This document shows, piece after piece, positions 1 through 6,654 of a stretch of 11,336 bases of DNA (the first letter of the stretch is position 1; every line of letters begins with the position of its first letter). The stretch comes from Pseudomonadota bacterium. GTDB lineage: Bacteria > Pseudomonadota > Alphaproteobacteria > Rhizobiales > Xanthobacteraceae. The notes beneath the pieces are model-generated. The model made no database searches and was not told the origin of the DNA. It saw only the letters and a program-made list of their open reading frames with translations. A program made the translations under genes and the position numbers. The stretch lies in NCBI GenBank assembly GCA_023392205.1, contig JAEVZN010000485.1, forward strand, positions 1 through 11,336. The letters run 5' to 3'.

Positions 1-403
1 GCGACACACGGATCCCCTCATCCTTGAGCTTTGCCACTGCCGGCGCGACCGCAAACTTCTGGCCCGCCACATCCAGGCCCCCTTCGGTGGTCCGCTCGGC
101 ACGCCGCTCCGGCACGAGGCAGGCGGCATGCGGCCGGGTCCTGAGCGCGATCGCAATCATCTCGTCCGTCACCGCCATTTCCAGATTGAGCGGCTTGCCA
201 ATCTCGTTCATGAGCCGCGCGATATCCTCGTCGCGGATATGCCGCCTGTCTTCCCGCAAATGCGCGGTGATGCCATCCGCACCTGCATCGACAGCGATCC
301 TCGCGGCGCGCAGGGGATCGGGATGCGCCCCACCGCGTGCATTCCGGATCGTAGCGACATGATCGATGTTCACGCCGAGGCGCAACGATTGAGGTTCATT
401 CAT
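1..403 (-). CDS. pdxJ: Pyridoxine 5'-phosphate synthase PdxJ (C-terminus cut by window edge)
   Basis: PdxJ performs the ring-closing step of DXP-dependent vitamin B6 synthesis in the cytoplasm, joining 1-deoxyxylulose 5-phosphate and 3-amino-2-oxopropyl phosphate into pyridoxine 5'-phosphate. Reading from ATG at 403 gives 134 codons that stay open to base 1, of about 240-250 expected. Visible family signatures are the first TIM-barrel strand ([17 protein letters not shown], residues 9-25), [12 protein letters not shown] (45-56) and LNLEMA (72-77). His48 and Glu75 match E. coli catalytic His45 and Glu72 with a constant offset of three; the third catalytic His lies outside the window. The start is only 6 bases after the rsh stop with no clear Shine-Dalgarno, so it is probably translationally coupled to rsh. 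In related genomes acpS, lepB, rnc and era often follow (remembered synteny). Confidence 0.95.
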   Translation of the reverse strand, partial: MNEPQSLRLGVNIDHVATIRNARGGAHPDPLRAARIAVDAGADGITAHLREDRRHIRDEDIARLMNEIGKPLNLEMAVTDEMIAIALRTRPHAACLVPERRAERTTEGGLDVAGQKFAVAPAVAKLKDEGIRVS

Positions 404-409
404 TGCAGG

Positions 410-2767
410 TCAGCCATTGACGCGCGAGACGGTTGCAACCACCGGCTTGGCCCGCAATTGCGCGATGATCGCCGTCAAATGTTTCAGGTCGTAAACTTCG
501 AGGTCGATCGTCAAGGCCGTGAAGTCCGGTGATTGCCGCGACATCCGGATGTTGTCGATATTCCCGTCATTTTCCGCGATGACCTGCGCCACCTGAGCCA
601 GCGATCCGGGCTCGTTGACCGACTGCACTACGATCTGTGCAGGAAACCGTTGCGGCTCATGCTCGTCCACATCCCAGCGCAGATCGAGCCAGGTCTCCGG
701 CTGGTCTTCGAAATCCTTCAGGCTTGGCGACTGAATCGGATAGATCGTGATCCCCTCACCCGGAGAAAGAATGCCGACGATCCGGTCGCCCGGCACAGCT
801 CCCCCATTCGGTGCGAAACGCACGGGCAGGTCGCTGTTGATACCGCGCACGGGAATGGCTTGTGCCCCCTCGACCTGCGGAAGCTTGGCCTTCACGGATT
901 TCGCGCGCCGCAACCCGAACCAGGTGCTGTCGCCTTTCGGCGCGACAAGCGTCGCGCGCTCTTCGAGATAATCGGGGTACATCGCGCGGGCGACATCGGA
1001 CGCCTTCATTTCGCCGCGTCCAACGGCCGCCATGACCTCTTCGATGGACGCCCGTGCGAGCCGCGGCAACGCGCCCAGCAATTTCTCGTCGGAATATTCC
1101 TTCTTGGCCCGCTGGAACAGCCGCTCCACGATCCGTCGTCCCAGACCTGCATATTGATCCCGCACGGCAATACGGGTGGCGCGGCGGATCGATGCGCGCG
1201 CCTTGCCGGTCACGACGATCGATTCCCAGGCCGCCGGCGGTGCTTTTTGCGCCTTGGACGTCATGATCTCGACTTCGTCGCCATTCTGCAATTCGGAGGC
1301 GAGCGGCGCGACCTTGCCGTTGATCTTTGCACCGACTGCCATGTTGCCGACATCGGTGTGAACGGCATAGGCAAAGTCGATCGGCGTCGCATGACGCGGC
1401 AATGCGATCAGCTTCCCTTTCGGAGTGAAGCAGAACACCTGATCGTGAAACAATTCGAGCTTGGTGTGTTCGAGGAATTCCTCGGAATTTGATCCGTCCG
1501 AAAGAAGTTCGATGGTCCTGCGCAGCCAGGCATAGGCATTCGACTCGCGCGACAGCATTTCCGACGGCGAGACGTTAGCGTCTTTGTAGAGCGCATGGGC
1601 GGCGATACCGTATTCGGCGATGTCGTCCATCTCCTGCGTGCGGACCTGCAACTCCACACGTTGCTTGCCGGGACCGATCACAGTCGTGTGGATCGACCGG
1701 TAATCGTTCTGTTTCGGCGTGGATATGTAATCCTTGAAGCGCCCCGGCACGACTGGCCAGGTCGTGTGAACGACGCCGACAGCCTGGTAGCAATCCGCCA
1801 CCGTGTTGACGATGACGCGGAAGGCAAAAATATCCGACAGCTGCTCGAACCCGATCGACTTTCGTTCCATCTTCCGCCAGACGGAATACGCGCGTTTCTG
1901 ACGTCCCTTGACCTTGGCGACAATCCCGCGATCGGCAAGCTTGCGCATCAATTGCTGCTCGATGTCGACCGTCAGATCCTTGTTGCGCAGCGCCAGATTG
2001 AACAGCCGTTCAGTGACGACGTTGTACGCGTCGGGATAGAGTTCCCGGAACGAAAGGTCCTCCAGCTCCTCGCGCATCTCTTGCATGCCCATGCGCCCCG
2101 CAAGCGGCGCATAGATGTCGAGAGTTTCCTCCGCCATCCGGCGCCGCGTTTCCTGCGGGACGTGATGCAGGGTGCGCATGTTGTGCAGCCGGTCGGCCAG
2201 CTTGACCAGCAGCACACGCACATCGTCGGCGATGGCCAGCAGAAGCTTGCGCAGATTTTCCGCCTGCTTGGCCTCCTTGGTGACCAGATCGAGCTTCTTG
2301 AGCTTGGTCAGGCCCTCGACCAGGGCGCCGATTTCTCCCCCAAACAATTCGTCGATCTCCACGCGGGTGGCAGGCGTGTCTTCGATCGTGTCGTGAAGCA
2401 GCGCCGCGGCCACTGTCGCATCGTCCAGCTTCAGGTCGGTCAGGATCGCCGCCACTTCGAGCGGATGAGAAAAATACGGATCTCCCGACGCCCGCTTCTG
2501 CTCGCCATGCGCCTTCATGGCATAGACATAAGCCCGGTTGAGAAGCGCCTCGTCGGTATCCGGATTATAGCGCCGGACGCGGTCCACCAGCTCGTATTGG
2601 CGCATCATCTGCGGCTTGCCGGGGATCCGCGGCTGCGGCACAGGGATGCGCACGGCAGACTCGACCGGTGCGCGGGTGCGCGCCTGATTCTGCATCCGGG
2701 GCAATTGAGGGTTCGATCGCACCATCTTGAACTCCGGCCAGCGTCGACTGCGCCGCCTGACCGGCAT
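410..2767 (-). CDS. rsh: Bifunctional (p)ppGpp synthetase/hydrolase (RSH, RelA/SpoT family)
   Basis: This cytoplasmic enzyme makes (p)ppGpp from ATP and GDP/GTP and also degrades it, setting the stringent response. From ATG 2767 it is 785 aa. Domains in order: a basic, proline-rich extension (1-53); the HD hydrolase domain (His101, HDTIED at 125-130, Asp192 in DRLHN), which looks intact; the synthetase domain with RFKD at 343-346 and STPKQNDYRSIHTT; a TGS domain (from about 444, VFCFTPKGK); and a C-terminal ACT domain (about 707-785). An RxKD motif is characteristic of bifunctional enzymes, whereas monofunctional RelA has ExDD. The start at 2767 is chosen because GAGGTGA lies 5 bases upstream. 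A longer TTG start at 2818 would sit in the T tract of the rpoZ terminator. The next conserved Met pair (2605-2608, MMRQYEL) is where homology with shorter relatives begins and is the main alternative. Alphaproteobacteria usually carry this one long RSH, called rsh, rel, relA or spoT. Confidence 0.96.
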   Translation of the reverse strand: MPVRRRSRRWPEFKMVRSNPQLPRMQNQARTRAPVESAVRIPVPQPRIPGKPQMMRQYELVDRVRRYNPDTDEALLNRAYVYAMKAHGEQKRASGDPYFSHPLEVAAILTDLKLDDATVAAALLHDTIEDTPATRVEIDELFGGEIGALVEGLTKLKKLDLVTKEAKQAENLRKLLLAIADDVRVLLVKLADRLHNMRTLHHVPQETRRRMAEETLDIYAPLAGRMGMQEMREELEDLSFRELYPDAYNVVTERLFNLALRNKDLTVDIEQQLMRKLADRGIVAKVKGRQKRAYSVWRKMERKSIGFEQLSDIFAFRVIVNTVADCYQAVGVVHTTWPVVPGRFKDYISTPKQNDYRSIHTTVIGPGKQRVELQVRTQEMDDIAEYGIAAHALYKDANVSPSEMLSRESNAYAWLRRTIELLSDGSNSEEFLEHTKLELFHDQVFCFTPKGKLIALPRHATPIDFAYAVHTDVGNMAVGAKINGKVAPLASELQNGDEVEIMTSKAQKAPPAAWESIVVTGKARASIRRATRIAVRDQYAGLGRRIVERLFQRAKKEYSDEKLLGALPRLARASIEEVMAAVGRGEMKASDVARAMYPDYLEERATLVAPKGDSTWFGLRRAKSVKAKLPQVEGAQAIPVRGINSDLPVRFAPNGGAVPGDRIVGILSPGEGITIYPIQSPSLKDFEDQPETWLDLRWDVDEHEPQRFPAQIVVQSVNEPGSLAQVAQVIAENDGNIDNIRMSRQSPDFTALTIDLEVYDLKHLTAIIAQLRAKPVVATVSRVNG

Positions 2768-2772
2768 TGATA

Positions 2773-2779
2773 TCACCTC
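2773..2779 (-). promoter_or_regulatory. Shine-Dalgarno deciding the rsh start
   Basis: On the minus strand this reads GAGGTGA, five bases before ATG 2767. It is the best ribosome-binding site among the possible rsh starts. No comparable site precedes the Met pair at 2605-2608. It therefore supports an RSH protein with a 53-residue basic, proline-rich N-terminal extension. Confidence 0.7.
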
Positions 2780-2816
2780 GCGCGGGCCCAGCGGCAAGGC
2801 CGTGACGGCCGGTCGC

Positions 2817-2849
2817 AAAGAAAAAGGGGCCAGCCCGCAGGCTAGCCCC
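2817..2849 (-). terminator. Intrinsic terminator after rpoZ
   Basis: On the minus strand the 10-bp stem GGGGCTAGCC / GGCTGGCCCC (one G-U pair, 4-base loop) is followed directly by TTTTTCTTT. It lies 30 bases past the rpoZ stop and 50 bases before the rsh ribosome-binding site. Part of rpoZ transcription should stop here, so rsh either relies on read-through or has its own promoter. No clear rsh promoter is visible in the short space. Confidence 0.85.
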
Positions 2850-2879
2850 TCAAATTCGCGCCGGGCGGGTCGCCCAGGC

Positions 2880-3266
2880 CTATTCTTCGTCTTCGGGCTG
2901 CGCCTCCGGCGGCGTCAGGCCCTCAAGACCGCGCAGCAATTCCTCTTCGCTCATATGCTCCATGGCAACGTCTGTATCGTCGGCATCGACCGACCCGGAA
3001 GTGCCTATGAGCGGCGCCTCGGGCTCAGGCTCGTCCACTTCGACATATTTCTGGAGCGTATGGATGAGGTCTTCCTTGAGGTCTTCGGGCGAAATCGTGG
3101 TCTCGGCGATCTCGCGTAATGCGACGACCGGGTTCTTGTCGTTGTCCCGCTCGACGGTGATCTGCGAACCGGAAGACACCATGCGGGCGCGATGACTGGC
3201 CAGCAGCACCAGTTCAAACCGGTTTTCAACTTTATCTATGCAATCTTCGACGGTGACGCGCGCCAT
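2880..3266 (-). CDS. rpoZ: DNA-directed RNA polymerase omega subunit
   Basis: Omega binds the beta-prime subunit and helps assemble and stabilise RNA polymerase. The protein is 128 aa. The conserved omega domain is residues 1-70 ([20 protein letters not shown], then LLASHRAR and [10 protein letters not shown]). It is followed by a very acidic tail (EPEPEAPL..., ending PEAQPEDEE), as is usual in rhizobia. The start is supported by GAGGAG at 3276-3281 (minus strand), 9 bases upstream. The N-terminal Met-Ala-Arg is the part of omega that contributes to ppGpp site 1 in E. coli polymerase, so this omega may take part in ppGpp sensing; that is inferred by homology. It is transcribed away from the NYN gene, with a terminator downstream before rsh. 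Confidence 0.97.
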   Translation of the reverse strand: MARVTVEDCIDKVENRFELVLLASHRARMVSSGSQITVERDNDKNPVVALREIAETTISPEDLKEDLIHTLQKYVEVDEPEPEAPLIGTSGSVDADDTDVAMEHMSEEELLRGLEGLTPPEAQPEDEE

Positions 3267-3612
3267 GGCTGGTCACTCCTCAATCATGGGTTGTCTGACA
3301 TGAATTTGGGTTCGTTGGTAGCCGCCAGCCGGTCAAGGCGCAAGACTTAAATTCGCCTTACAAGAAGGTGATTTTTCCTTGGATGCAGTTGTGACAGTCG
3401 CTAAACGAGCGGCCCCGGAACAAACCGGCCTCCAGAACAATGTTGTTGAGGCCGGGCGTGCGGCGGCGCGTCACCGTTAAATTTCAGACATTCGGGCCGA
3501 GCCTGCTGGCCCTGTTTGAGCCGTCCCGCCCGCGTTTAAGGGCGATTGCAGACGTTATTGCCGGATCGAGGCGCGGATGCGCGCCCAAGAACCAAGAAGG
3601 AAGAGAGCCATA
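3267..3612. promoter_or_regulatory. Divergent intergenic region between rpoZ and the NYN gene
   Basis: This 346-base spacer must hold the promoters of both rpoZ (leftward) and the NYN gene (rightward). I could not pick out convincing -35/-10 pairs for either. It contains the rpoZ ribosome-binding site (3276-3281), the NYN ribosome-binding site (AGAAGGAAGAG, 3595-3605) and a strong hairpin at 3425-3455, listed separately. No small ORF with a good start was seen. Confidence 0.6.
3425..3455. repeat. Long inverted repeat / hairpin in the rpoZ-NYN spacer
   Basis: The arms CCGGCCTC (3425-3432) and GAGGCCGG (3448-3455) are perfectly complementary over 8 bp. Inside them AACAA (3436-3440) pairs with TTGTT (3443-3447), leaving only a 3-base bulge (CAG) and a 2-base tip. 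Together this is 13 pairs in 31 bases. No T tract follows on either strand, so it is not a standard intrinsic terminator. It could be a regulator-binding palindrome, an mRNA leader structure, or one copy of a dispersed intergenic repeat. Confidence 0.7.
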
Positions 3613-4266
3613 ATGAGTGCCAGATTGGAGAAGACGGCGCTGTTTATTGACGGAGCCAACCTTTACGCCACCGCCAGATCATTGGGTTTCGACATCGATT
3701 ACAAGCGGCTGCTTCGTGAATACCAGTCGCGCGGTTATTTGCTGCGTGCCTTCTATTATACGGCCGTGATCGAGGATCAGGAATATTCGTCGATCCGCCC
3801 GCTGATCGACTGGCTCGATTACAACGGCTACACGGTCGTGACCAAGGCCACCAAGGAATTCGTCGATCAGACTGGCCGCCGCAAGGTCAAAGGCAACATG
3901 GACATCGAGCTTGCGGTGGATGCGATGGAATTGGCACCCTCGATCGATCACATGATTCTGTTCTCCGGCGACGGAGATTTCCGGTCGCTGGTGGAGGCCG
4001 TGCAACGGCGCGGTGTCCGCGTCACGGTCGTCTCTACCATGTCGTCGCAACCGCCCATGATCGCCGACGAGTTGCGCAGGCAGGCGGACGAATTCGTCGA
4101 TCTCATCACCTTGCAGTCGAAGGTCGGACGAGATCCGAGCGAACGCCCGATGCGAGAGCCGCGACCGGAGCCGCGTGAATCGCGATCTCATACACCGCAA
4201 TTCTTGCAGCGTCCGGCGACGCAACGTGCGAATGTCGGACCCGATGACGACGACTTCGAGGACTGA
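3613..4266 (+). CDS. NYN domain protein, LabA/DUF88 family (putative RNase)
   Basis: The protein is a 217-aa single-domain member of the NYN (PIN-like) nuclease fold, related to LabA/DUF88 proteins. Metal-binding acidic residues are visible in order: Asp13 in FIDGAN, Asp97 and Asp103 in GNMDIELAVDAM, and Asp120/Asp122 in FSGDGDF. The pattern predicts a metal-dependent RNase, but the substrate is unknown. After about residue 170 the chain becomes a basic, Pro/Arg-rich low-complexity segment and ends in an acidic patch (DDDDFED). I chose ATG 3613 because AGAAGGAAGAG (3595-3605) precedes it at good distance; an in-frame ATG at 3577 would add 12 basic residues with no homology. The coding end overlaps the start of the glycosylase gene in another frame, so the two are likely co-transcribed. 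A NYN gene next to rpoZ is common in rhizobia (remembered). Confidence 0.92.
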   Translation: MSARLEKTALFIDGANLYATARSLGFDIDYKRLLREYQSRGYLLRAFYYTAVIEDQEYSSIRPLIDWLDYNGYTVVTKATKEFVDQTGRRKVKGNMDIELAVDAMELAPSIDHMILFSGDGDFRSLVEAVQRRGVRVTVVSTMSSQPPMIADELRRQADEFVDLITLQSKVGRDPSERPMREPRPEPRESRSHTPQFLQRPATQRANVGPDDDDFED

Positions 4267-4954
4267 CAATCCCGCCTTCATCCGGGACAGTGGCAAAGCC
4301 GGACGCGATTGTCCGCTTTGTCCGCGGCTGGTGGCTTTCAGGCACGAGTGGCGGGAGCAACAGCCCGGCTGGTTCAACGCCCCTGTCGGGTCGTTCGGAT
4401 CGAAACAGGCCCGGCTGCTTGTCGTTGGACTGGCGCCCGGATTGCAAGGTGCCAACCGGACCGGCCGCCCCTTCACAGGCGATTACGCTGGCAATCTGCT
4501 TTATCCGACGCTTGTGAAATACGGATTTGCCAGAGGCAACTTCGAAGCACGAGTCGACGACAGGATCGAACTGATCGACGCACGGATTACGAATGCCGTG
4601 CGATGCGTTCCTCCACAGAACAAGCCGACACCGGTCGAGATCGCGACGTGCCGCAGATATCTCGAGCAGACGATCGCGGAGATGAAGAATCTGACGATCG
4701 TCGTGGCGCTTGGGCGCGTCGCGCATGACGCGGTTGTGTCTGCGCTGGGTGCCCGGCGTTCGGCTGTGCCGTTCGGTCACGGACGCAAGGCCGATCTTGG
4801 CCGCATCGTTCTTTACGACAGCTATCATTGCTCGCGCTACAACACGAATACGGGCGTGCTGACGCCTGAGATGTTTCATTCAGTATTTGCGGATGTACGC
4901 GCGCATCTCGATGCGCTGCAATCGAGCACATCAACCCTGACGGCAACCGCTTAA
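4244..4954 (+). CDS. Family 5 (UdgB-type) uracil-DNA glycosylase with 4Fe-4S cysteines
   Basis: This base-excision repair enzyme removes uracil, and in this family some other deaminated bases, from DNA. From ATG 4244 it is 236 aa. Four cysteines fit the iron-sulfur ligands: Cys23 and Cys26 in CPLCPRLVAFR, Cys121 in NAVRCVPPQ and Cys136. Motif 1 reads GLAPGLQGANRTGRPFTGD (from residue 62). It lacks the polar catalytic Asn/Asp of family 1 and 4 enzymes, which is typical of family 5. The later motif SYHCSRYNTNTG carries His195. Starts at 4232 (MSDPM) or 4175 are possible; homology begins only near residue 20, and no Shine-Dalgarno clearly separates 4232 from 4244. The start overlaps the NYN gene by about 23 bases in a different frame, suggesting translational coupling. 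It converges with the Xre gene, leaving a 15-base gap and no clear terminator. Confidence 0.92.
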   Translation: MTTTSRTDNPAFIRDSGKAGRDCPLCPRLVAFRHEWREQQPGWFNAPVGSFGSKQARLLVVGLAPGLQGANRTGRPFTGDYAGNLLYPTLVKYGFARGNFEARVDDRIELIDARITNAVRCVPPQNKPTPVEIATCRRYLEQTIAEMKNLTIVVALGRVAHDAVVSALGARRSAVPFGHGRKADLGRIVLYDSYHCSRYNTNTGVLTPEMFHSVFADVRAHLDALQSSTSTLTATA

Positions 4955-4969
4955 CTCCAACCCGATTTG

Positions 4970-5290
4970 TCAGGTCGGTTTGGCAGCGCGCAACCGGCGC
5001 TGAACGACAATGCGGTAGCCGCCGGACGTCAGCTCTTCGAACCAGATGCCTTCGCTCTTCAGAGCTGCATCGATCGCCACGGCTGTTGAACGGCGCACGT
5101 CGACGTCTGCATTCTCAAGCCGGTTTATCGAGCGCTGGGTTACGCCAACACGCTGACCGAGCTCGGCCTGACTCCACCCCAGCAAGGCGCGCGCCGCGCG
5201 TATCTTCGCAGCGTATTCCTTGCGCTCGATGAGCGCCTGCCCTGGTGCCGGAACAACAGAGAGCTTCGCGCGGGGATACCCCTCGATCAT
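4970..5290 (-). CDS. Xre-family helix-turn-helix transcriptional regulator
   Basis: This 106-aa protein has a single Cro/C1-type DNA-binding domain at about residues 28-80. The recognition region reads WSQAELGQRVGVTQ followed by SINRLE. The tail (AALKSEGIWFEELTSGGYRIVV) has the short strand-forming extension common in small Xre regulators with a 'GVEF...GVRL'-like end. No toxin partner is recognisable beside it. It is transcribed divergently from the integrase, and the shared 170-base spacer has symmetrical repeats, so it probably controls itself and the integrase. The ATG at 5290 has GGGGTG only 2 bases upstream, which is closer than ideal, so the exact start is not certain. It could be a phage-type repressor or a stray chromosomal regulator. 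Confidence 0.85.
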   Translation of the reverse strand: MIEGYPRAKLSVVPAPGQALIERKEYAAKIRAARALLGWSQAELGQRVGVTQRSINRLENADVDVRRSTAVAIDAALKSEGIWFEELTSGGYRIVVQRRLRAAKPT

Positions 5291-5460
5291 TTCACCCCAT
5301 ACTTCATGTCTCTTTCTATGATGTTTAAGTCGCCTTTGGCGACCGGCGATTCGTCACAGATGACTCTTGTGTCATCAAAAATAACCTTTTGTTTACAAGC
5401 ACTTGACCAAGCAATGTCCTTTGCGATGACATAGGGTTCGTAAATTATGCGTAGAGTCAG
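5291..5460. promoter_or_regulatory. Divergent control region between the Xre regulator and the integrase
   Basis: This 170-base spacer is visibly more AT-rich than its flanks (for example ATCAAAAATAACCTTTTG). It contains a perfect 6-bp inverted repeat GATGAC-N6-GTCATC (5359-5376), a third GATGAC copy at 5425-5430, the hairpin GTCGCC-TTT-GGCGAC (5329-5343) and TTGT-TT-ACAA (5389-5398). TTGACC at 5403-5408 with TGACAT 18 bases later (5427-5432) is a weak candidate integrase promoter. If it is real, the third GATGAC copy overlaps its -10. The minus strand stays open through here in frame with a shadow of the integrase and ends with an ATGA overlap on the Xre start, but its rare AT-rich codons and lack of a start argue against a gene. 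Confidence 0.6.
5359..5376. promoter_or_regulatory. Candidate operator, inverted repeat GATGAC-N6-GTCATC
   Basis: The arms 5359-5364 and 5371-5376 are exact reverse complements with a 6-base centre. The 12-base centre-to-centre spacing suits a dimeric Xre/C1-type repressor. The half-site GATGAC recurs at 5425-5430 near the presumed integrase promoter. Binding by the neighbouring Xre protein is inferred from position only. Confidence 0.5.
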
Positions 5461-6654
5461 ATGCCCAGAGTTGTCCTCAGCAAAACCTTCGTCGATCGCG
5501 CGCTGTGTGCGCCCGGAAAACCGAAGATCGATTTCTTCGACATCGATCAGCGCGGCTTCATGCTTGAGGTCCGCGCGTCGGGCGGAAAGACCTATTATCA
5601 GCGCTATACGGACGAGCGCGGGCGCGAACGGCAGTTCAAAATCGGCTCGGCCGCGGCGATTTCGCTCGATCAGGCCCGCAAGAAAGCGCGGATCATCTTG
5701 GCGCAAGCCGTTCTGGGCGACGATCCACAGGCCCGCAGGCGCGAACTTCGCGAAATCCCGACGCTCGCAGAACTTGTACGCGACCGTTACCTCCCGCACG
5801 TCAAGGCATACAAGCGAAGCTGGTGCACCGACGAGACGGTATTCCGGATCCACATCCTGCCGGTGATGGGATCGAAACACCTCGACGAGATCACCGGCGA
5901 CGCCATTGCCGACCTGATGAAGAGCATGCGGGATCGCGGCTATGCCAGCGGCACCACCAACAGGGTGCTGATCCTGATGCGTTTTCTCTTCAATCTCGCG
6001 CGCAAGTGGAAAATCCCCGGCGTCAAGGAGAACCCGACATTCGGGCTCAATACGGCCCCGGATGTGCAGCGCGACCGCTTTCTCTCGGCAGACGAGACGC
6101 AGCGCCTCCTGGCCTCGATCAATGTCGACGAGAATCGCAGCGCCGCGCAGACCATTATGCTTCTCTTGCTCACCGGAGCCCGCAGAAACGAGGTCTCCCA
6201 CGCGAAATGGGATTACATCGACTGGGAACGCGGGACGCTGCTGGTGCCGATTTCGAAAACCGGCCGCCCCCGCGCGATTGCCCTGAATGGCCGCGCCATT
6301 GCACTTTTGCGCGCGATCCCGCGCATCCCCGGCAACCCGTACATCTTCCCCTCGCCGGTCACCGGCCGCCCCTGCCCGTCGCTGCACTTTCCCTGGACGC
6401 GCATCAAGCAACGGGCCGGACTGGAGGGTGTGCGGCTGCACGATCTGCGACACTCCTTCGCGAGTTTTCTCGTGAATAAGGGTGTCTCGCTTTATGTCGT
6501 CCAGGGCCTGCTCGGCCACACACAACCGCGGACCACGCAGCGCTACGCCCATCTGGCGCAGGACACGCTGAATTCCGCGGCGGAAATCGTGGCGAATGTC
6601 ATCGCCGCGTCCGACGCCGGAACCGCTACAGTGCACAGTTTCGAGCGCGTCTGA
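5461..6654 (+). CDS. int: Tyrosine recombinase / phage-type integrase
   Basis: This 397-aa site-specific recombinase has the typical island/prophage layout. There is an N-terminal arm-binding domain (about 1-95, with GGKTYYQRY and the ISLDQARKKA helix), a core-binding SAM-like domain (about 105-190), and a C-terminal catalytic domain (about 205-385). All catalytic residues are visible: Arg241 (TGARRNE), Lys266 (SKTGRPR), His327-x-x-Arg330 (HDLRHSF), His353 (LLGHTQ) and nucleophile Tyr362 (RYAHL). It therefore looks active. ATG 5461 has only a weak ribosome site (TAGAG at 5451-5455). It is divergent from the Xre regulator. No tRNA, excisionase or obvious flanking attachment repeat is present nearby, so the element it once moved, and its target, cannot be named. 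Confidence 0.95.
   Translation: MPRVVLSKTFVDRALCAPGKPKIDFFDIDQRGFMLEVRASGGKTYYQRYTDERGRERQFKIGSAAAISLDQARKKARIILAQAVLGDDPQARRRELREIPTLAELVRDRYLPHVKAYKRSWCTDETVFRIHILPVMGSKHLDEITGDAIADLMKSMRDRGYASGTTNRVLILMRFLFNLARKWKIPGVKENPTFGLNTAPDVQRDRFLSADETQRLLASINVDENRSAAQTIMLLLLTGARRNEVSHAKWDYIDWERGTLLVPISKTGRPRAIALNGRAIALLRAIPRIPGNPYIFPSPVTGRPCPSLHFPWTRIKQRAGLEGVRLHDLRHSFASFLVNKGVSLYVVQGLLGHTQPRTTQRYAHLAQDTLNSAAEIVANVIAASDAGTATVHSFERV

Noticed and set aside
533..1492. 319-codon plus-strand open frame antisense to the C-terminal half of rsh
   Set aside because: It is a shadow of the TGS and ACT region of rsh, with no ribosome site and no recognisable product.
1595..2770. 391-codon plus-strand open frame antisense to rsh
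   Set aside because: It lies entirely opposite conserved RSH domains and its translation has no recognisable family pattern. Long antisense frames are common in GC-rich genes.
4949..4982. Possible shared terminator between the converging glycosylase and Xre genes
   Set aside because: Only a short imperfect pairing (AACCCGA with TCGGTTT) is present, without a T tract on either side.
5300..5432. Possible small toxin gene upstream of the Xre regulator (a HigB- or RelE-like pair)
   Set aside because: The only ATG-led frame in the spacer (about 32 codons, from 5432 leftward) lacks a ribosome site and any toxin motif. No toxin-antitoxin pairing can be supported.
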